A DNA stretch of 64,000 nucleotides from Marthasterias glacialis (Eukaryota; Echinodermata; Asteroidea; Forcipulatida; Asteriidae): positions 17,552,698-17,616,697 of the forward strand of contig OU452228.1 in NCBI GenBank assembly GCA_911728455.2, written 5' to 3'. This document shows positions 20,532-32,343 of this stretch, piece by piece. Positions within the stretch are counted from its first letter, which is position 1. Each line of letters begins with the position of its first letter. Both the position numbers and the translations under genes were made by a program. A model generated the notes under the pieces. The model was not told the DNA's origin and ran no database searches. It saw only the letters and a list, made by a program, of their open reading frames with translations.

Positions 20532-21236
20532 ACATGTACGCTGTACATGTGCAAAGATTTGTGCAAAGATTTTTTGTTGTTTATCCCCCCCCCCCCACCC
20601 CCCACCCCCCCAAAAAAAAAAATATATATATATATTTTGTAAAAAAAAATAATAATATTGTGATTTTGGCATTCATTTTTTCCCCAAAAATCTAGGATCA
20701 AGATTCAATAAAAAAATACGTTTACAAGTATTGTAACATCTCATATTGCAAACTGTGTGAGTGTACATTTCTTTTTCTGTTGATGTCAAATCTGTGTTTC
20801 TTGTAATATTCTTAATAGAAGTCTTCAAAATAGCTAATTAGATAATTAATTAACTACCTAATTAATTAGGCATTCCAAAATTGGAAAAGTATCAGAAAAT
20901 ATTCAATTGAATCGTATCAACATCTCCTTGAATTTTCAACATGATACGGCGTTGGAAAACCTTGGTTGCTAGGCATTTCTGTGAAGGAAACTTTGTGTGT
21001 AAATGGGAAAATACATTGCAAATTAAAAAGCTTCTTTTCTCTAGTGTGATTTTTTTCATTTGTGAAAAAATGCATGATTTTAAAAAAATCATTAAAAATC
21101 AAGGCATTACCCTAGAGCGCTCTGGCATACATCAAATTGAAACTTATTTTATGCTCTTTCGAGCCATATGAACAACTTCATTCTCTATTTTTGAGACATC
21201 AGACTCATTTTTGCAGAGCAGGTCTTAAATTTTTTA
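20532..21236. other. No gene seen; C-rich run and AT-rich DNA
   Basis: Contains a C-run (20586-20610) followed by an A/TA-rich run, and a palindrome CCTAATTAATTAGG near 20856. Nothing else is supported. Confidence 0.5.
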
Positions 21237-21556
21237 ACAGTAAAAGATGAAATTAGATATTTGAAAAATGTTCTTTGGGTTGTTAACAAGACTATTGTGT
21301 TTGGTAAGAAGGACCTGCAAACACTCATTCATGATGTTAAAGCAGTATTAGACAGTTTGATAAACACTTTGATTTAGCACAATCTTGTCTTGTTGACATG
21401 GTACAGTTAATAGAGATACAAGGATGTGTCTTGGTTAGATGTGTTTCAGAATTAACATACTCTATGAGTTTCATTGTAAATCTTTCATCAGTGATACTGT
21501 TTAAATGCTCAAAAAGTGTCAGTGGTAAAGAAGAGCATCAGTACCCACCCATTCAG

Positions 21557-22152
21557 AGTGCAGTGACCCTCTAGCAGGTAGTGCTGGAGATCATGAGCTA
21601 ACCAGTGATGCCCATTCATTCAAATTGTGAATGTTAATGATTCCCACTGGGTCACTCTATCAAACATAGGAGTAGATGCAACCAACAAAGATAGAGTTTA
21701 TGTTGTTTTGGGAATTTCCTTGCCTGCTGCCCTGAAGAGAACTATTACTGCTTGCTTTTCAACTAAAAAGGCCCAGGTTCTTTGAAGTGGACCATGTGAA
21801 GGTCCATAAGTAGATTGGTGGAAATGACTGTGGCCTGTTTGCCATTGCTAATGCCCATGCATTGTACACAGGTGTGAGGATCCCACTTGCACCCGGGTGC
21901 TGGGACCAACGCAGCATGCGAACTCACTTTGCAGCATGCAAGCAGACACAATGTATTCAATCTTTTCCTTGTTCCCAGGTTAAACAAGCTGTACCTGGAG
22001 GTATAAAGCAGACATCAGTGGTTGAGGTTTTTGACTTTTACAAACAACCTGAAGGACAGGCTGATCGGAATGGAGAGGTGTTCAAAGCCAAAGGAATCAC
22101 AGAGATTTATGATGTAGTTGTGTTTGCTGATAGCCGTAACAAATTAGCTTAA
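21557..22152 (+). pseudogene. C48 (Ulp1-like) cysteine peptidase, array unit 1 (type A)
   Basis: The frame reads 'VNVNDSHWVTLSNIGVD' (catalytic His before Trp), 'RVYDGLGISLP' (candidate Asp) and 'GGNDCGLFAIANAHAL' (catalytic Cys), the order of the adenain/Ulp1 family that cleaves SUMO-like proteins. Exactly six codons before the Cys, where the family has the oxyanion-hole Gln, there is TAG (21811-21813). A frameshift before 'FEVDHVKVH' also exists. A 3' exon after TTGTTCCCAG reads 'VKQAVPGGIKQTSVVEVF' and ends at TAA. The unit cannot make active peptidase. Type A distance to the next unit leaves room for the coiled-coil module that follows. Confidence 0.8.
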
Positions 22153-22969
22153 CTTATGCCAACAAGAGAAAAGGTTGTTTTGATGCACTTGGAGTCCATA
22201 GCTTCCCAGGTCGAACTTTACAATACTGTAAAGATCACCATCACAAAGTATCATCTTCTTCAAAGTTAACTCAGAAAGCATCGGAAAAGGTCATGGAAGG
22301 GTTTGTCCAGGTCACAAAAAGGCAACTGCAAGATTTTCTGCCTGGGGGAGGGGGGGGGGGGGCATATAACAGTGCTCCAAGGGACAAGCTTAGAGCACAG
22401 ATGCAGCGCTGAAAACTCGCCAACCTTGTGTCAGAGTCTGAATTTGGTGACCTGGATTTTAGTCAATTCAGACGTAGACATGCTTCACTTCATTTTCATT
22501 CAAGTATTTAAAAGGTAAAGTGGAACAAAACAATATCAAAGTGGTTGGCATCAAAAACATCTCAGAACAATCAAAATTGCTAAAGAATACACGCGACAAA
22601 AGTATAAAGTTAAAGAAAAAGCATAGAGAGGCAGAGAAGGCAGTTCGGAGGAAATTTGAGGAACGTTTGAAATAAGCCAATAGAAAGAAGAAGGAAAGGG
22701 AAGCATTGAAAACCGAAATGAAAAGGAAGCTTGTTGAAAGTGTAAAAGTGAACGAGGGCCCATGTGCCACACATAATGGAAGTTGATAAAGTACTGATGT
22801 ACGCCGAAGAGAAAGAACACAAACTTGTAACAGTAAAAGATGAAATAAGATATTTGAAAAATGTTCTTTGGGTTGTTAACAAGACTATTGTGTTTGGTAA
22901 GGAGGACCTGCAAACACCCATTCATGATCTTAAAGCAGTTTTAGACAGTTTGATAAACACTTTGATTTA
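22153..22969 (+). pseudogene. Coiled-coil C-terminal module of unit 1
   Basis: Frames here read 'DKLRAQMQR', 'ANLVSESEFGDLDFSQFRRR', 'ASLHFHSS', Lys/Glu-rich helix, then 'VLMYAEEKEHKLVTVKDEIR' and 'YLKNVLWVVNKT'. I recognise this order as the C-terminal part of an uncharacterised TE-linked protein that follows a Ulp1-like domain in other animals. It needs several frame changes and includes a 14-G run near 22340. Function unknown. Confidence 0.55.
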
Positions 22970-23149
22970 GCACAATCTTGTCTTGTTGACATGGTACAGT
23001 CAATAGAGATACAAGGATGTGTCTTGGTTAGATGTGTATCAGAATTAACATACTCTATGAGTTTAATTGTAAATCTTTCTTCAGTGATACTGTTTAAATG
23101 CTCAAAAAGTGTCAGTGGTAAAGAAGAGCATCAGTACCCACCCATTCAG

Positions 23150-23745
23150 AGTGCAGTGACCCTCTAGCAGGTTGTGCTGGAGATCATGAGCTAACCAGTG
23201 ATGCCCATTCATTTAAATAGTGAATTTAATGATTCCCACTGGGTCACTCTGTCAAACATAGGAGTAGATGCACCCAACAAAGATAGAGTTTATGATGGTC
23301 TGGGAATTTCCTTGCCTGCTGCCCTGAAGAGAACTATTACTGCTTTGCTTTTCAACTAAAAAGGCCCATGTTCTTTGAAGTGGACCATGTGAAGGTCCAC
23401 AAGTAGATTGGTGGAAATGACTGTGGCCTGTTTGCCATTGCTAATGCCCATGCATTGTGCACAGGTGTGAGGATCCCACTTGCACACGAGTGCTGGGACC
23501 AAGGCAGCATGCAAACTCACTTTGCAGCATGCAAGCAGACACAATGTATTCAATCTTTTCCTTGTTCCCAGGTTAAACAAGCTGCACCTGGAGGTATAAA
23601 GCAGACATCAGTGGTTGAGGTTTTTGACGTTTACAAACAACCTGAAGGACAGGCTGATCGGAATGGAGAGGTGTTCAAAGCCAAAGGGATCACAGAGATT
23701 TATGATGTAGTTGTGTTTGCTGATAGCCATAACAAATTAGCTTAA
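23150..23745 (+). pseudogene. C48 peptidase, array unit 2 (type B)
   Basis: Same blocks as unit 1. The Gln codon is again TAG (23404-23406). The extra T in 'ACTGCTTTGCTTTTC' keeps 'TITALLFN' in frame here, unlike units 1, 3 and 4, so this copy is closer to the ancestral frame at that spot. The coiled-coil module is deleted. Confidence 0.8.
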
Positions 23746-24080
23746 CTTATGCCAACAAGAGAAAAGGTTGTTGTGATGCACTTGGAGTCTATAGCTTCCC
23801 AGGTCGACCGTTACAATACTGTGTTTGGTAAGAAGGACCTGCAAACACTCATTCATGATCTTAAAGCAGTTTTAGACAGTTTGATAAACACTTTGATTTC
23901 GCACAATCTTGTCTTGTTGACATGGTACAGCCAATAGAGATACAAGGATGTGTCTTGGTTAGATGTGTTTCAGAATTAACATACTCTATGAGTTTCATTG
24001 TAAATCTTTCATCAGTGATACTGTTTAAACGCTCAAAAAGTGTCGTGGTAAAGAAGAGCATCAGTACCCACCCATTCAGA

Positions 24081-24675
24081 GTGCAGTGACCCTCTAGCAG
24101 GTAGTGCTGGAGATCATGAGCTAACCAGTGATGCCCATTTATTCAAATAGTGAATGTTAATGATTCCCACTGGGTCACTCTATCAAACATAGGAGTAGAT
24201 GCACCCAACAAAGATAGAGTTTATGATGGTCTGGGAATTTCCTTGCCTGCTACCCTGAAGAGAACTATTACTGCTTGCTTTTCAACTAAAAAGGCCCAGG
24301 TTCTTTGAAGTGGACCATGTGAAGGTCCACAAGTAGATTGGTGGAAATGACTGTGGCCTGTTTTCCATTGCTAATGCCCATGCATTGTGCACAGGTGTGA
24401 GGATCCCACTTGCACACGGGTGCTGGGACCAACGCAGCATGCGAACTCACTTTGCAGCATGCAAGCAGACACAATGTATTCAATCTTTTCCTTGTTCCCA
24501 GGTTAAACAAGCTGCACCTGGAGGTATAAAGCAGACATCAGTGGTTGAGGTTTTTGACTTTTACAAACAACCTGAAGGACAGGCTGATCGGAATGGAGAG
24601 GTGTTCAAAGCCAAAGGGATCACAGAGATTTATGATGTAGTTGTGTTTGCTGATAGCCGTAACAAATTAGCTTAA
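24081..24675 (+). pseudogene. C48 peptidase, array unit 3 (type B)
   Basis: Same organisation; TAG replaces the Gln codon at 24334-24336. The Cys block reads from 'TGTGGCCTGTTTTCC', giving Ser for Ala ('GLFSIANAHAL'), a change shared only with unit 4. Confidence 0.8.
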
Positions 24676-25010
24676 CTTATGCCAACAAGAGAAAAGGTTG
24701 TTGTGATGCACTTGGAGTCTATAGCTTCCCAGGTCGACCGTTACAATACTGTGTTTGGTAAGAAGGACCTGCAAACACTCATTCATGATCTTAAAGCAGT
24801 ATTAGACAGTTTGATAAACACTTTGATTTAGCACAATCTTGTCTTGTTGACATGGTACAGTCAATAGAGAAACAAGGATGTGTCTTGGTTAGATGTGTAT
24901 CAGAATTAACATACTCTATGAGTTTCATTGTAAATCTTTCTTCAGTGATACTGTTTAAACGCTCAAAAAGTGTCGTGGTAAAGAAGAGCATCAGTACCCA
25001 CCCATTCAGA

Positions 25011-25605
25011 GTGCAGTGACCCTCTAGCAGGCAGTGCTGGAGATCATGAGCTAACCAGTGATGCCCATTTATTCAAATAGTGAATGTTAATGATTCCCAC
25101 TGGGTCACTCTATCAAACATAGGAGTAGATGCACCCAACAAAGATAGAGTTTATGATGGTCTGGGAATTTCCTTGCCTGCTGCCCTGAAGAGAACTATTA
25201 CTGCTTGCTTTTCAACTAAAAAGGCCCAGGTTCTTTGAAGTGGACCATGTGAAGGTCCACAAGTAGATTGGTGGAAATGACTGTGGCCTGTTTTCCATTG
25301 CTAATGCCCATGCATTGTGCACAGGTGTGAGGATCCCACTTGCACACGGGTGCTGGGACCAACGCAGCATGCGAACTCACTTTGCAGCATGCAAGCAGAC
25401 ACAATGTATTCAATCTTTTCCTTGTTCCCAGGTTAAACAAGCTGCACCTGGAGGTATAAAGCAGACATCAGTGGTTGAGGTTTTTGACTTTTACAAACAA
25501 CCTGAAGGACAGGCTGATCGGAATGGAGAGGTGTTCAAAGCCAAAGGGATCACAGAGATTTATGATGTAGTTGTGTTTGCTGATAGCCGTAACAAATTAG
25601 CTTAA
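25011..25605 (+). pseudogene. C48 peptidase, array unit 4 (type A)
   Basis: Same organisation; TAG at 25264-25266. It shares the 'GLFSIANA' variant with unit 3 over the peptidase part but is followed by the full coiled-coil module as in unit 1, so units 3 and 4 share a recent ancestor and the type B deletion predates or is exchanged between them. Confidence 0.8.
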
Positions 25606-26423
25606 CTTATGCCAACAAGAGAAAAGGTTGTTGTGATGCACTTGGAGTCCATAGCTTCCCAGTTCGACCTTTACAATACTGTAAAGATCACCATCACAAA
25701 GTATCATCTTCTTCATAGTTAACTCAGAAAGCATTGGAAAAGGTCATGAAAGGGTTTGTCCAGGTCACAAAAAGGCAACTGCAAGATTTTCTGCCTGGGG
25801 GAGGGGGGGGGGGGCGTATAGCAGTGCTCCAAGGGACAAGCTTAGAGCACAGATGCAGCGCTGCAAACTCACCAACCTTGTGTCAGAGTCTGAATTTGGT
25901 GACCTAGATTTTAGTCAATTCAGACGTAGACATGCTTCACTTTGTTTTCATTCAAGTATTTAAATGGTAAAGCGGAACAAAACAATATCAAAGTGGTTGG
26001 CATCTAAAACATCTCACGAACAATCAAAATTGCTAAAGACAACACGGGACAAAAGTATAAAGTTAAAGGAAAAAGCATAGAGAGGCAGAGAAGGCAGTTC
26101 AGAGGAAATTTGAGGAACGTTTGAAATAAGCCAATAGAAAGAAGGAGGAAAGGGAAGCATTGAAAACCGAAATGAAAAGGAAGCTTGTTGAAAGTGTAAA
26201 AGTGAACGGGGGCCCATGTGCCACACATAATGGAAGTTGATAAAGTACTGATGTACGCCGAAGAGAAAGAACACAAACTTGTTACAGTAAAAGATGAAAT
26301 TAGATATTTGAAAAATGTTCTTTGGGTTGTTAACAAGACTATTGTGTTTGGAAAGGAGGACCTGCAAACACTCATTCATGATCTTAAAGCAGTTTTAGAC
26401 AGTTTGATAAACACTTTGATTTC
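25606..26423 (+). pseudogene. Coiled-coil C-terminal module of unit 4
   Basis: Matches 22153-22969, including the G run (near 25802), 'FGDLDFSQF' and 'EEKEHKLVTVKDEIRYLKNV'. Small indels differ between the two copies. Confidence 0.6.
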
Positions 26424-26603
26424 GCACAATCTTGTCTTGTTGACATGGTACAGCCAATAGAGATACAAGGATGTGTCTTGGTTAGATGTGTTTCAGAATT
26501 AACATACTCTATGAGTTTCATTGTAAATCTTTCATCAGTGATACTGTTTAAACGCTCAAAAAGTGTCGTGGTAAAGAAGAGCATCAGTACCCACCCATTC
26601 AGA

Positions 26604-27705
26604 GTGCAGTGACCCTCTAGCAGGTAGTGCTGGAGATCATGAGCTAACCAGTGATGCCCATTTATTCAAATAGTGAATGTTAATGATTCCCACTGGGTCA
26701 CTCTATCAAACATAGGAGTAGATGCACCCAACAAAGATAGAGTTTATGATGGTCTGGGAATTTCCTTGCCTGCTGCCCTGAAGAGAACTATTACTGCCTT
26801 GCTTTTCAACTAAAAAGGCCCATGTTCTTTGAAGTGGACCATGTGAAGGTCCAGAAGCAGGTTGGTGAAAGTGACTGTGGCCCGTTTGCCATTGCTAATG
26901 CCCATGCATTATGCACGGGTGAGGTTCCCGCCTACACCCAGGTGCTTGGACCGCACAGCAAGCGAACTCACTTTGCAACATGCAAGCAGACACAATGTAT
27001 TCTAGTTTGGTTCCCTGACCAAAGATTCCCTGACGACTCTTGTTAAAAATCTAGGGTCAGGCATCATCCAAAGATAAACATAGATTATGACGCATCATAC
27101 ATAAATATTCATTACATGTCACCAACGGTGGACAATGTCAATGGATAAAAAACAGAGTGCTGATGACAGGCCTTGTTTACTTTAAAAAAAGCCTGGGATA
27201 ATCAGTTTGTAAAAGTGTTACAAATATATTCAAATATAGTGTTGAATTTGTTGGGAGAAAAAAAGAAAAGAAAAACGATAATGGGATTGAACTGCAAAAT
27301 TTTTGAATTTTTATCAACAAAATAAATGTCCAAACATCAACGGGACTGTTTGAATGTTGACAACGAGTTCGGAGCATTTCGGATATTTTGGGAAAAGGAG
27401 GAATTCCTCCTTTTTTGTCACGTGACATGGGTGATACTTGACCCTAAAATCGACAGAGAATAGTCAGAGATTTTGGGGTCTTGGAACCAGACTAAATGTA
27501 TTCAATCTTTTCCTTGTTCCCAGGTTAAACAAGCTGCAAGTGGAGGTATAAAGCAGACAGGTTGAGGTTTTTCAACTTATACAAACAACCTGAATGACAG
27601 GCTGATCAGCATGGAAAGGTGTTCAAAGCCAAAGGGATCACAGACAATGCAGAAGTTTATGATGTAGTTGTGTTTGCTGATAGCTGTAACAAATTAACTT
27701 AACTT
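26604..27705 (+). pseudogene. C48 peptidase, array unit 5, diverged and split by a transposon
   Basis: This unit differs from units 1-4. The oxyanion Gln codon is intact (CAG, 26858-26860) in 'QKQVGESDCGPFAIANAHAL', and the next residues ('GEVPAYTQV') are closer to family consensus than the 'GVRIPLA' text of the others. A 492-bp element splits it at 27003-27494, and the remainder (27504-27705) carries its own small indels. It looks like the oldest, least homogenised unit. Confidence 0.8.
27003..27494. mobile_element. 492-bp non-autonomous DNA transposon with 9-bp target duplication
   Basis: The insertion splits array unit 5 exactly; removal of one repeat restores the unit. Target duplication AATGTATTC occurs at 26994-27002 and 27495-27503. 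The ends are imperfect inverted repeats (TAGTTTGGTTCCCTGACC at left, TAGTCTGGTTCCAAGACC on the minus strand at right). No coding capacity. A 9-bp duplication fits Mutator-like elements; 8 bp plus chance would fit hAT (whose ends often begin YAG). Confidence 0.85.
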
Positions 27706-27790
27706 ATACCAACAAGAGAAAAGGTTTTTCATGATGCACAAAAGTCTTAAAAATAATACTGTAAAGTCAGATCACCATCACACAGGATCC

Positions 27791-28799
27791 AATGAAGAAG
27801 AAAGTGCCCAAGCCATCATTGGAGCTCTCCAATCAGAACACAAGCCAACAGTTTATCAGAGACAGTGCTGTTTCTCTACATAGTGTAGATATCGATTCAC
27901 AAGCACGCTAGCCTCACAAATTCGGCAACTGCATTCTGACCAGATGTCCAATTAATTATAAACTGTTGACGTTGTTTGTAAACGACTGAAATGTTTCCAC
28001 TCCTCTTGCTTTGCACTACACCTTGTCACATGTCTCAGCTGCATTAACAGCTCACAAATACAGTAGGCAAGGCATCAGAGAGCACATCTTTTTTGTGGAG
28101 GGATTCTGCCAATTCTTCGTTTGAAGAAATAAAATATATAGCAACATGAATAAACTTGACTTTGTGTGTGTTATTTGGGCGATCAGATATTTTGATCAGA
28201 GGTGAACTTTCAACTTTGCCCTACTCATTATGAGGTTTCCCTGATTTCCAATTCCGGTTAGAGAAAAGATGTGCACAATAAATGTGAACTACACAAGTCC
28301 ATAATTAAGCAGCTGTGTTTGTTTACCAGCAATACAAAAATGTACCATTGCATACACGCTTCGTTTGCTCACAAAAAACCTTGAACACTTTGAATTGGCT
28401 CCCGTTGGTCTAGTAAAAAATATTTTGTTATGTTAAGGTTAAAAGTACATTTACAATCCTAGGATTCTGCACCTGAAATTTGAGTTTGTGTAAAAAGCTA
28501 ACTAAAGAGTAATTGGTAAATGAAAGGTTTCAAATCAAGAGTCAAGCAAAGACTTTGTGGACATCTTGATTTGGCCCCAATTGTTCTTTTAAAAATACAT
28601 CTGGTCATGTTAGTGTAAATACCTAACTAAAGATGACTTTGTATTGCAAATGTTTCAGATCAAGTGTCCTGCAAGCCATGCTTCATGCACAAAAAGTTCC
28701 AATCCATTTCATCTGGCTGACATTTCTATTTTTTATTTTTAGCAATAAGTGATTTCACACACCTGTACCTTCTTGGTCTTCTAAAAAAGTGGACATTGG
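27791..28799. other. No gene seen
   Basis: Unique-looking AT-rich DNA without a supported exon. Confidence 0.5.
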
Positions 28800-29620
28800 T
28801 GTCTTAATCTTTAATGGCACACTCATGCGGCTACATCTAGCCAAACTAGTATGACATTTAAAGATATTTTAGAAGTCTTACACCCCTGATTCTGCAAATT
28901 AAAAAACGTGGACACTGGTATCCTCAGCTTGGTATCCTAATCTTTAATGGCACACTCATGCAGCTACTTCTAGCCACACTAGCATCCCATTTAAAGATAT
29001 TTCAGAAGTCTGACACCCAATTCTGCAAATTAAAAAAGTGGACACTAGTGTCCTAATCTTTAATGGCACACTCATGCAGCTATATCTAGCCACACTAGCA
29101 TCCCATTTAAAGATATTTCAGAAGTCTGACACCCAATTCTGCAAATTAAAAAAGTGGACACTAGTGTCCTAATCTTTAATGGCACACTCATGCAGCTACT
29201 TCTAGCCACACTAGCATCCCATTTAAAGATATTTCAGAAGTCTGACACCCAATTCTGCAAATTAAAAAAGTGGACACTAGTGTCCTAATCTTTAATGGCA
29301 CACTCATGCAGCTATATCTAGCCACACTAGCATCCCATTTAAAGATATTTCAGAAGTCTGACACCCAATTCTGCAAATTAAAAAAGTGGACACTAGTGTC
29401 CTAATCTTTAATGGCACACTCATGCAGCTACTTCTAGCCACACTAGCATCCCATTTAAAGACATTTTAAAAGTCTGACACCCAATTCTGCAAATTAAAAA
29501 AGTGGACACCAGTGTCCTAATCTTTAATGGCACACTCATGCAGCTACATCTAGCCACACTAGCATCCCATTTAAAGATATTTTAGCAGTCTAAACACCCC
29601 TTATTCTGAAAGTTAACAAA
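28800..29620. repeat. 116-bp tandem satellite with alternating variants
   Basis: The anchor 'GGCACACTCATG' occurs at 28949, 29065, 29181, 29297, 29413 and 29529, exactly 116 bp apart, plus a first diverged copy near 28815. The text 'GCTACTTCTAGCC' and 'GCTATATCTAGCC' alternates from copy to copy, showing a 232-bp dimeric unit that was itself amplified. No gene. Confidence 0.95.
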
Positions 29621-31240
29621 AGTGGACCCTGGTATTTTAATCTTTGATTGTACACTCATGAAGCTACAACTAGCAACACTGGCATTCTCATTTGGCCACA
29701 CCTGGCCAAAATAGTATACCATTTCAATGCACCATTCTTATGAGGGAACACAGCAGTATCCATAAATTAATGATGGTATGGTTGCATATCCTGCCACAAT
29801 ACCATTTGAAGATGTTGATGTACTTGTATATAAAATATACAGGGATAAACAAAAGCTGTTTTATCCATTCAAGTACTGGAATAATTGCGAGCCTACAGTA
29901 CCAGAGGGCCTGAACTGTGTAGCCATGGACACCGATTAAGAGATTCTTCAAGACATAAAGGCAAGATGCCATTCACAGATTGTCCCAACTTGTAAAGTTT
30001 TGTCCAAAGAGTGTGCCATCAAAGATTACAACCCCTGTGGCTAAAATAAACCTGGCATTCTCAATCAGCTACATCTAACCGAATTAGAATAACCACTTCA
30101 CTTCAACATTTTTGATGCAGGTATAATGGATCTTTATAGCAGAATTTGGTGTCTATAAAACAAATGGTAAACTCAATTGACTACATCTAGCCAAAACAGC
30201 ATACCAGAGACTTGTCCGTATTTACAAAAATTTTAGTTAAGCATTTTCATTTATTCATGGAATTTTAGATTGCTTGCTGGATTGGTAACATGTTGACAAA
30301 CCCAGAATGGCATTCTCAATTGGCTATCAGCCAAATTAGAATTACCACTATATTCTCGATGACAGGTACAGGTGCATGTGACTAAGGTAAGTGGGATTTG
30401 GTGTCCATGAAATAATAGTGGCATACTCAATTGGCTACATCTAGCCAAAATAGCAAACCACTCACATACATCTGAATATTTCAGTGTACAAATCAAGACT
30501 TTTAATTTAGTACTTAGTGTAGTCAATAATTTAGTACTTAGTGTAGTCAAATGATTTAAACATATCTGATGCAGATGTTTGGGGATTACACATAGACCAT
30601 AATTATTTTCACAAGAACACTGAGAGCCAAATCAAGATTTCCACCTCGGCTTTTCGGAAGCAAAAGAAATTTGTGTTAACATATTCCGAAAGGCATACTC
30701 AGTTGACTACATCTATTCAACATAGCATTCCTTTTGGCAATATATGTAAATAGAGTCATGATGGCATACTCAGCTGACCACTTCTAGTCAAAATAGCATA
30801 CCACTTGTTCTTACATGTACTTCTGAAATGTGGCATCATGCACTACATGAAAATAGCATCACAATGATAACGAGGGCCAATCAAAACCAAAAGATGAAAA
30901 AATGACAGATGTGACTGTGTACATTCTACCCCTTGGTTTGGCGAGAGACACGTATTGGGGAAAGCTATTACAGTTAATGCATCATGCATTATGCAAAGCA
31001 TGACCTGACCTGATGACCCTGTGATGTTTTATTCATATCAATAATGACGTGCATTGTGCTACATGATCTTATTTCCCATCTTTATCTTCATCCTGAAAAC
31101 AGACCAGCCTTGTTGCTAAGGATGGACGATTTTGAGCACAATGATGCATTCAATGCTACCACATGATCAACTGTGCATGTGCGCTCAACATTTGTTCGAC
31201 CCACAGTGCATCCATGCCACACACGTAAGAATGGCTGCCC
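29621..31240. other. Decayed relatives of the 116-bp satellite; no gene seen
   Basis: Pieces such as 'GGCTACATCTAGCCAAAA' recur irregularly (for example near 30180 and 30430), suggesting older satellite copies. No exon is supported. Confidence 0.5.
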
Positions 31241-31567
31241 TTGTGTGACATTTTTTGTTCGTTTTTGTGGGTATCTTAACCAAACATATAAATCAGAAAA
31301 TGGCCAACAAAAAGAGAATTAAGAGCACACTCAATAATGCTCATATTTTGGGTCTTCATGCAGCCGATAACGTTGCACTTGGAGACTTTTTCACAAATTT
31401 TTTTTTTCAACTGATAGCCACGTTGATTCTTCAGACTCTGCAAGTCTGAGAGCAGTTCATCAGAGTCTGATGCCGGTGGGGCAGAGGCCATGTTTGACAG
31501 TGATGACAAATCCGTACAATCAACATTGACGATAAATACGATGATCTTGAATCCTTTGTTCTTGCAG

Positions 31568-31885
31568 ATGTCGCTGCTACCATCCTTTATGATAAAGGGA
31601 TTGGATGTTTGGGTTTCCCCCGATGCTGAGGAGGAGTTGGAGAAAGTTGGAAACTACAACAAGTGCAGATGCCGCACGCATTGTTGTCTGGAAAAGTTTG
31701 AAAATGATTTCATTATCAAACTTTGTTGTCAAACAAGCATTGCCACACTCATCAAGTCTGAGGAGAAGATTTTCTTACTTGGCAAGTTAAGTACCACACC
31801 AAGAAACAGTCAAACAGGGAACTGTAAGAAGCAGTCCAGACAGAATCATCAACAGCGATCGAGAAGCGAGTATCTTGTTGATAAG
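31568..31885 (+). CDS. N-terminal exon of a DUF7869-like gene (Cys-rich)
   Basis: The exon lies between TTCTTGCAG and AAG|GTAAAG, is 106 codons and phase 0 at both ends. It reads 'EKVGNYNKCRCRTHCCLEKF', 'SEEKIFLLGKL' and a basic 'QQRSRSEYLVDK'. I know this pattern (a short Cys motif, a helical segment, a Lys/Arg-rich linker, then 'Y.V') as the N-terminal part of the DUF7869-like proteins whose catalytic part lies at 33.2-35.2 kb. The ordering and strand agree, but the two parts are separated by repeats and a LINE, so I cannot show they form one transcript. No start codon is claimed. Confidence 0.45.
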
Positions 31886-31961
31886 GTAAAGGTCTGCGTT
31901 AAGCTTTCCTGTAAGTTATTTAGACTAAAACTTAACTTGTATAGTTAAAATGGAGGTCTGC

Positions 31962-32200
31962 GTTCGAGACAATTACAATTCTGGAGAACATCGAGGTGCA
32001 GGCAAGAGAGATCCTCAGTCTTGAATATGTATCATCAGAAGAAAGTATGTCTGAGGAAGAGGCCAGAGGACTTCCCAAGCTAGGACGAGGAGGCTCAGAA
32101 ACTACTGTGGGAGAGGTTAAAGCCTGAAACAATTACATTTCTGGAGAATGTCAAGGTGCAGGCAAAAGAGGTCCTCAGTATGGAATATCCTAAGGCTAAT
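31962..32200 (+). repeat. Degenerate copies of the 'ENVKVQAREILSLEY' module
   Basis: Two partial, decayed tandem copies of the module seen in full at 32344-32731. They begin at 'GAGACAATTACAATTCTGG' and 'GAAACAATTACATTTCTGG'. Confidence 0.75.
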
Positions 32201-32343
32201 TTCCTAATATCCTAATGCTAACTTCATTAAAGCATAAGCTCGATGCTCATTTGCTGTGACTGCACTCGCTTTGGCTCATGCAATCTTTTATCATTTCCTG
32301 AAATTACACAAACACAGAAAATGCAGAGGAGGAAGTCTGCACT

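Larger units (their letters stand above)
21237..27790 (+). repeat. Tandem array of 930- and 1593-bp units (order A-B-B-A-partial)
   Basis: Equivalent points ('GCACAATCTTG') lie at 21377, 22970, 23901, 24831 and 26424, so successive unit lengths are 1593, 931, 930 and 1593 bp, preceded by a unit end from 21237 and followed by a diverged unit to about 27790. Long type A contains a peptidase module and a coiled-coil module; short type B lacks an internal ~663 bp. In B the text jumps from 'TTACAATACTG' directly to 'TGTTTGGTAAG', with TGT microhomology at the joint. Units 1-4 are highly similar; the last is clearly more diverged. Confidence 0.93.

Noticed and set aside
20820..20880. Palindrome CCTAATTAATTAGG as a transposon end
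   Set aside because: AT-rich palindromes of this length are common here, and no partner end was found.
22468..22925. Phe/Ser-rich minus-strand ORFs in the array
   Set aside because: Antisense of the Lys/Glu-rich coiled-coil module, which explains their composition.
31276..31509. Minus-strand ORF opening with an acidic 'MASAPPASDSDELLSD' text
   Set aside because: The first part resembles an acidic N-terminus, but the rest has no domain and the plus strand explains the region's coding character better.
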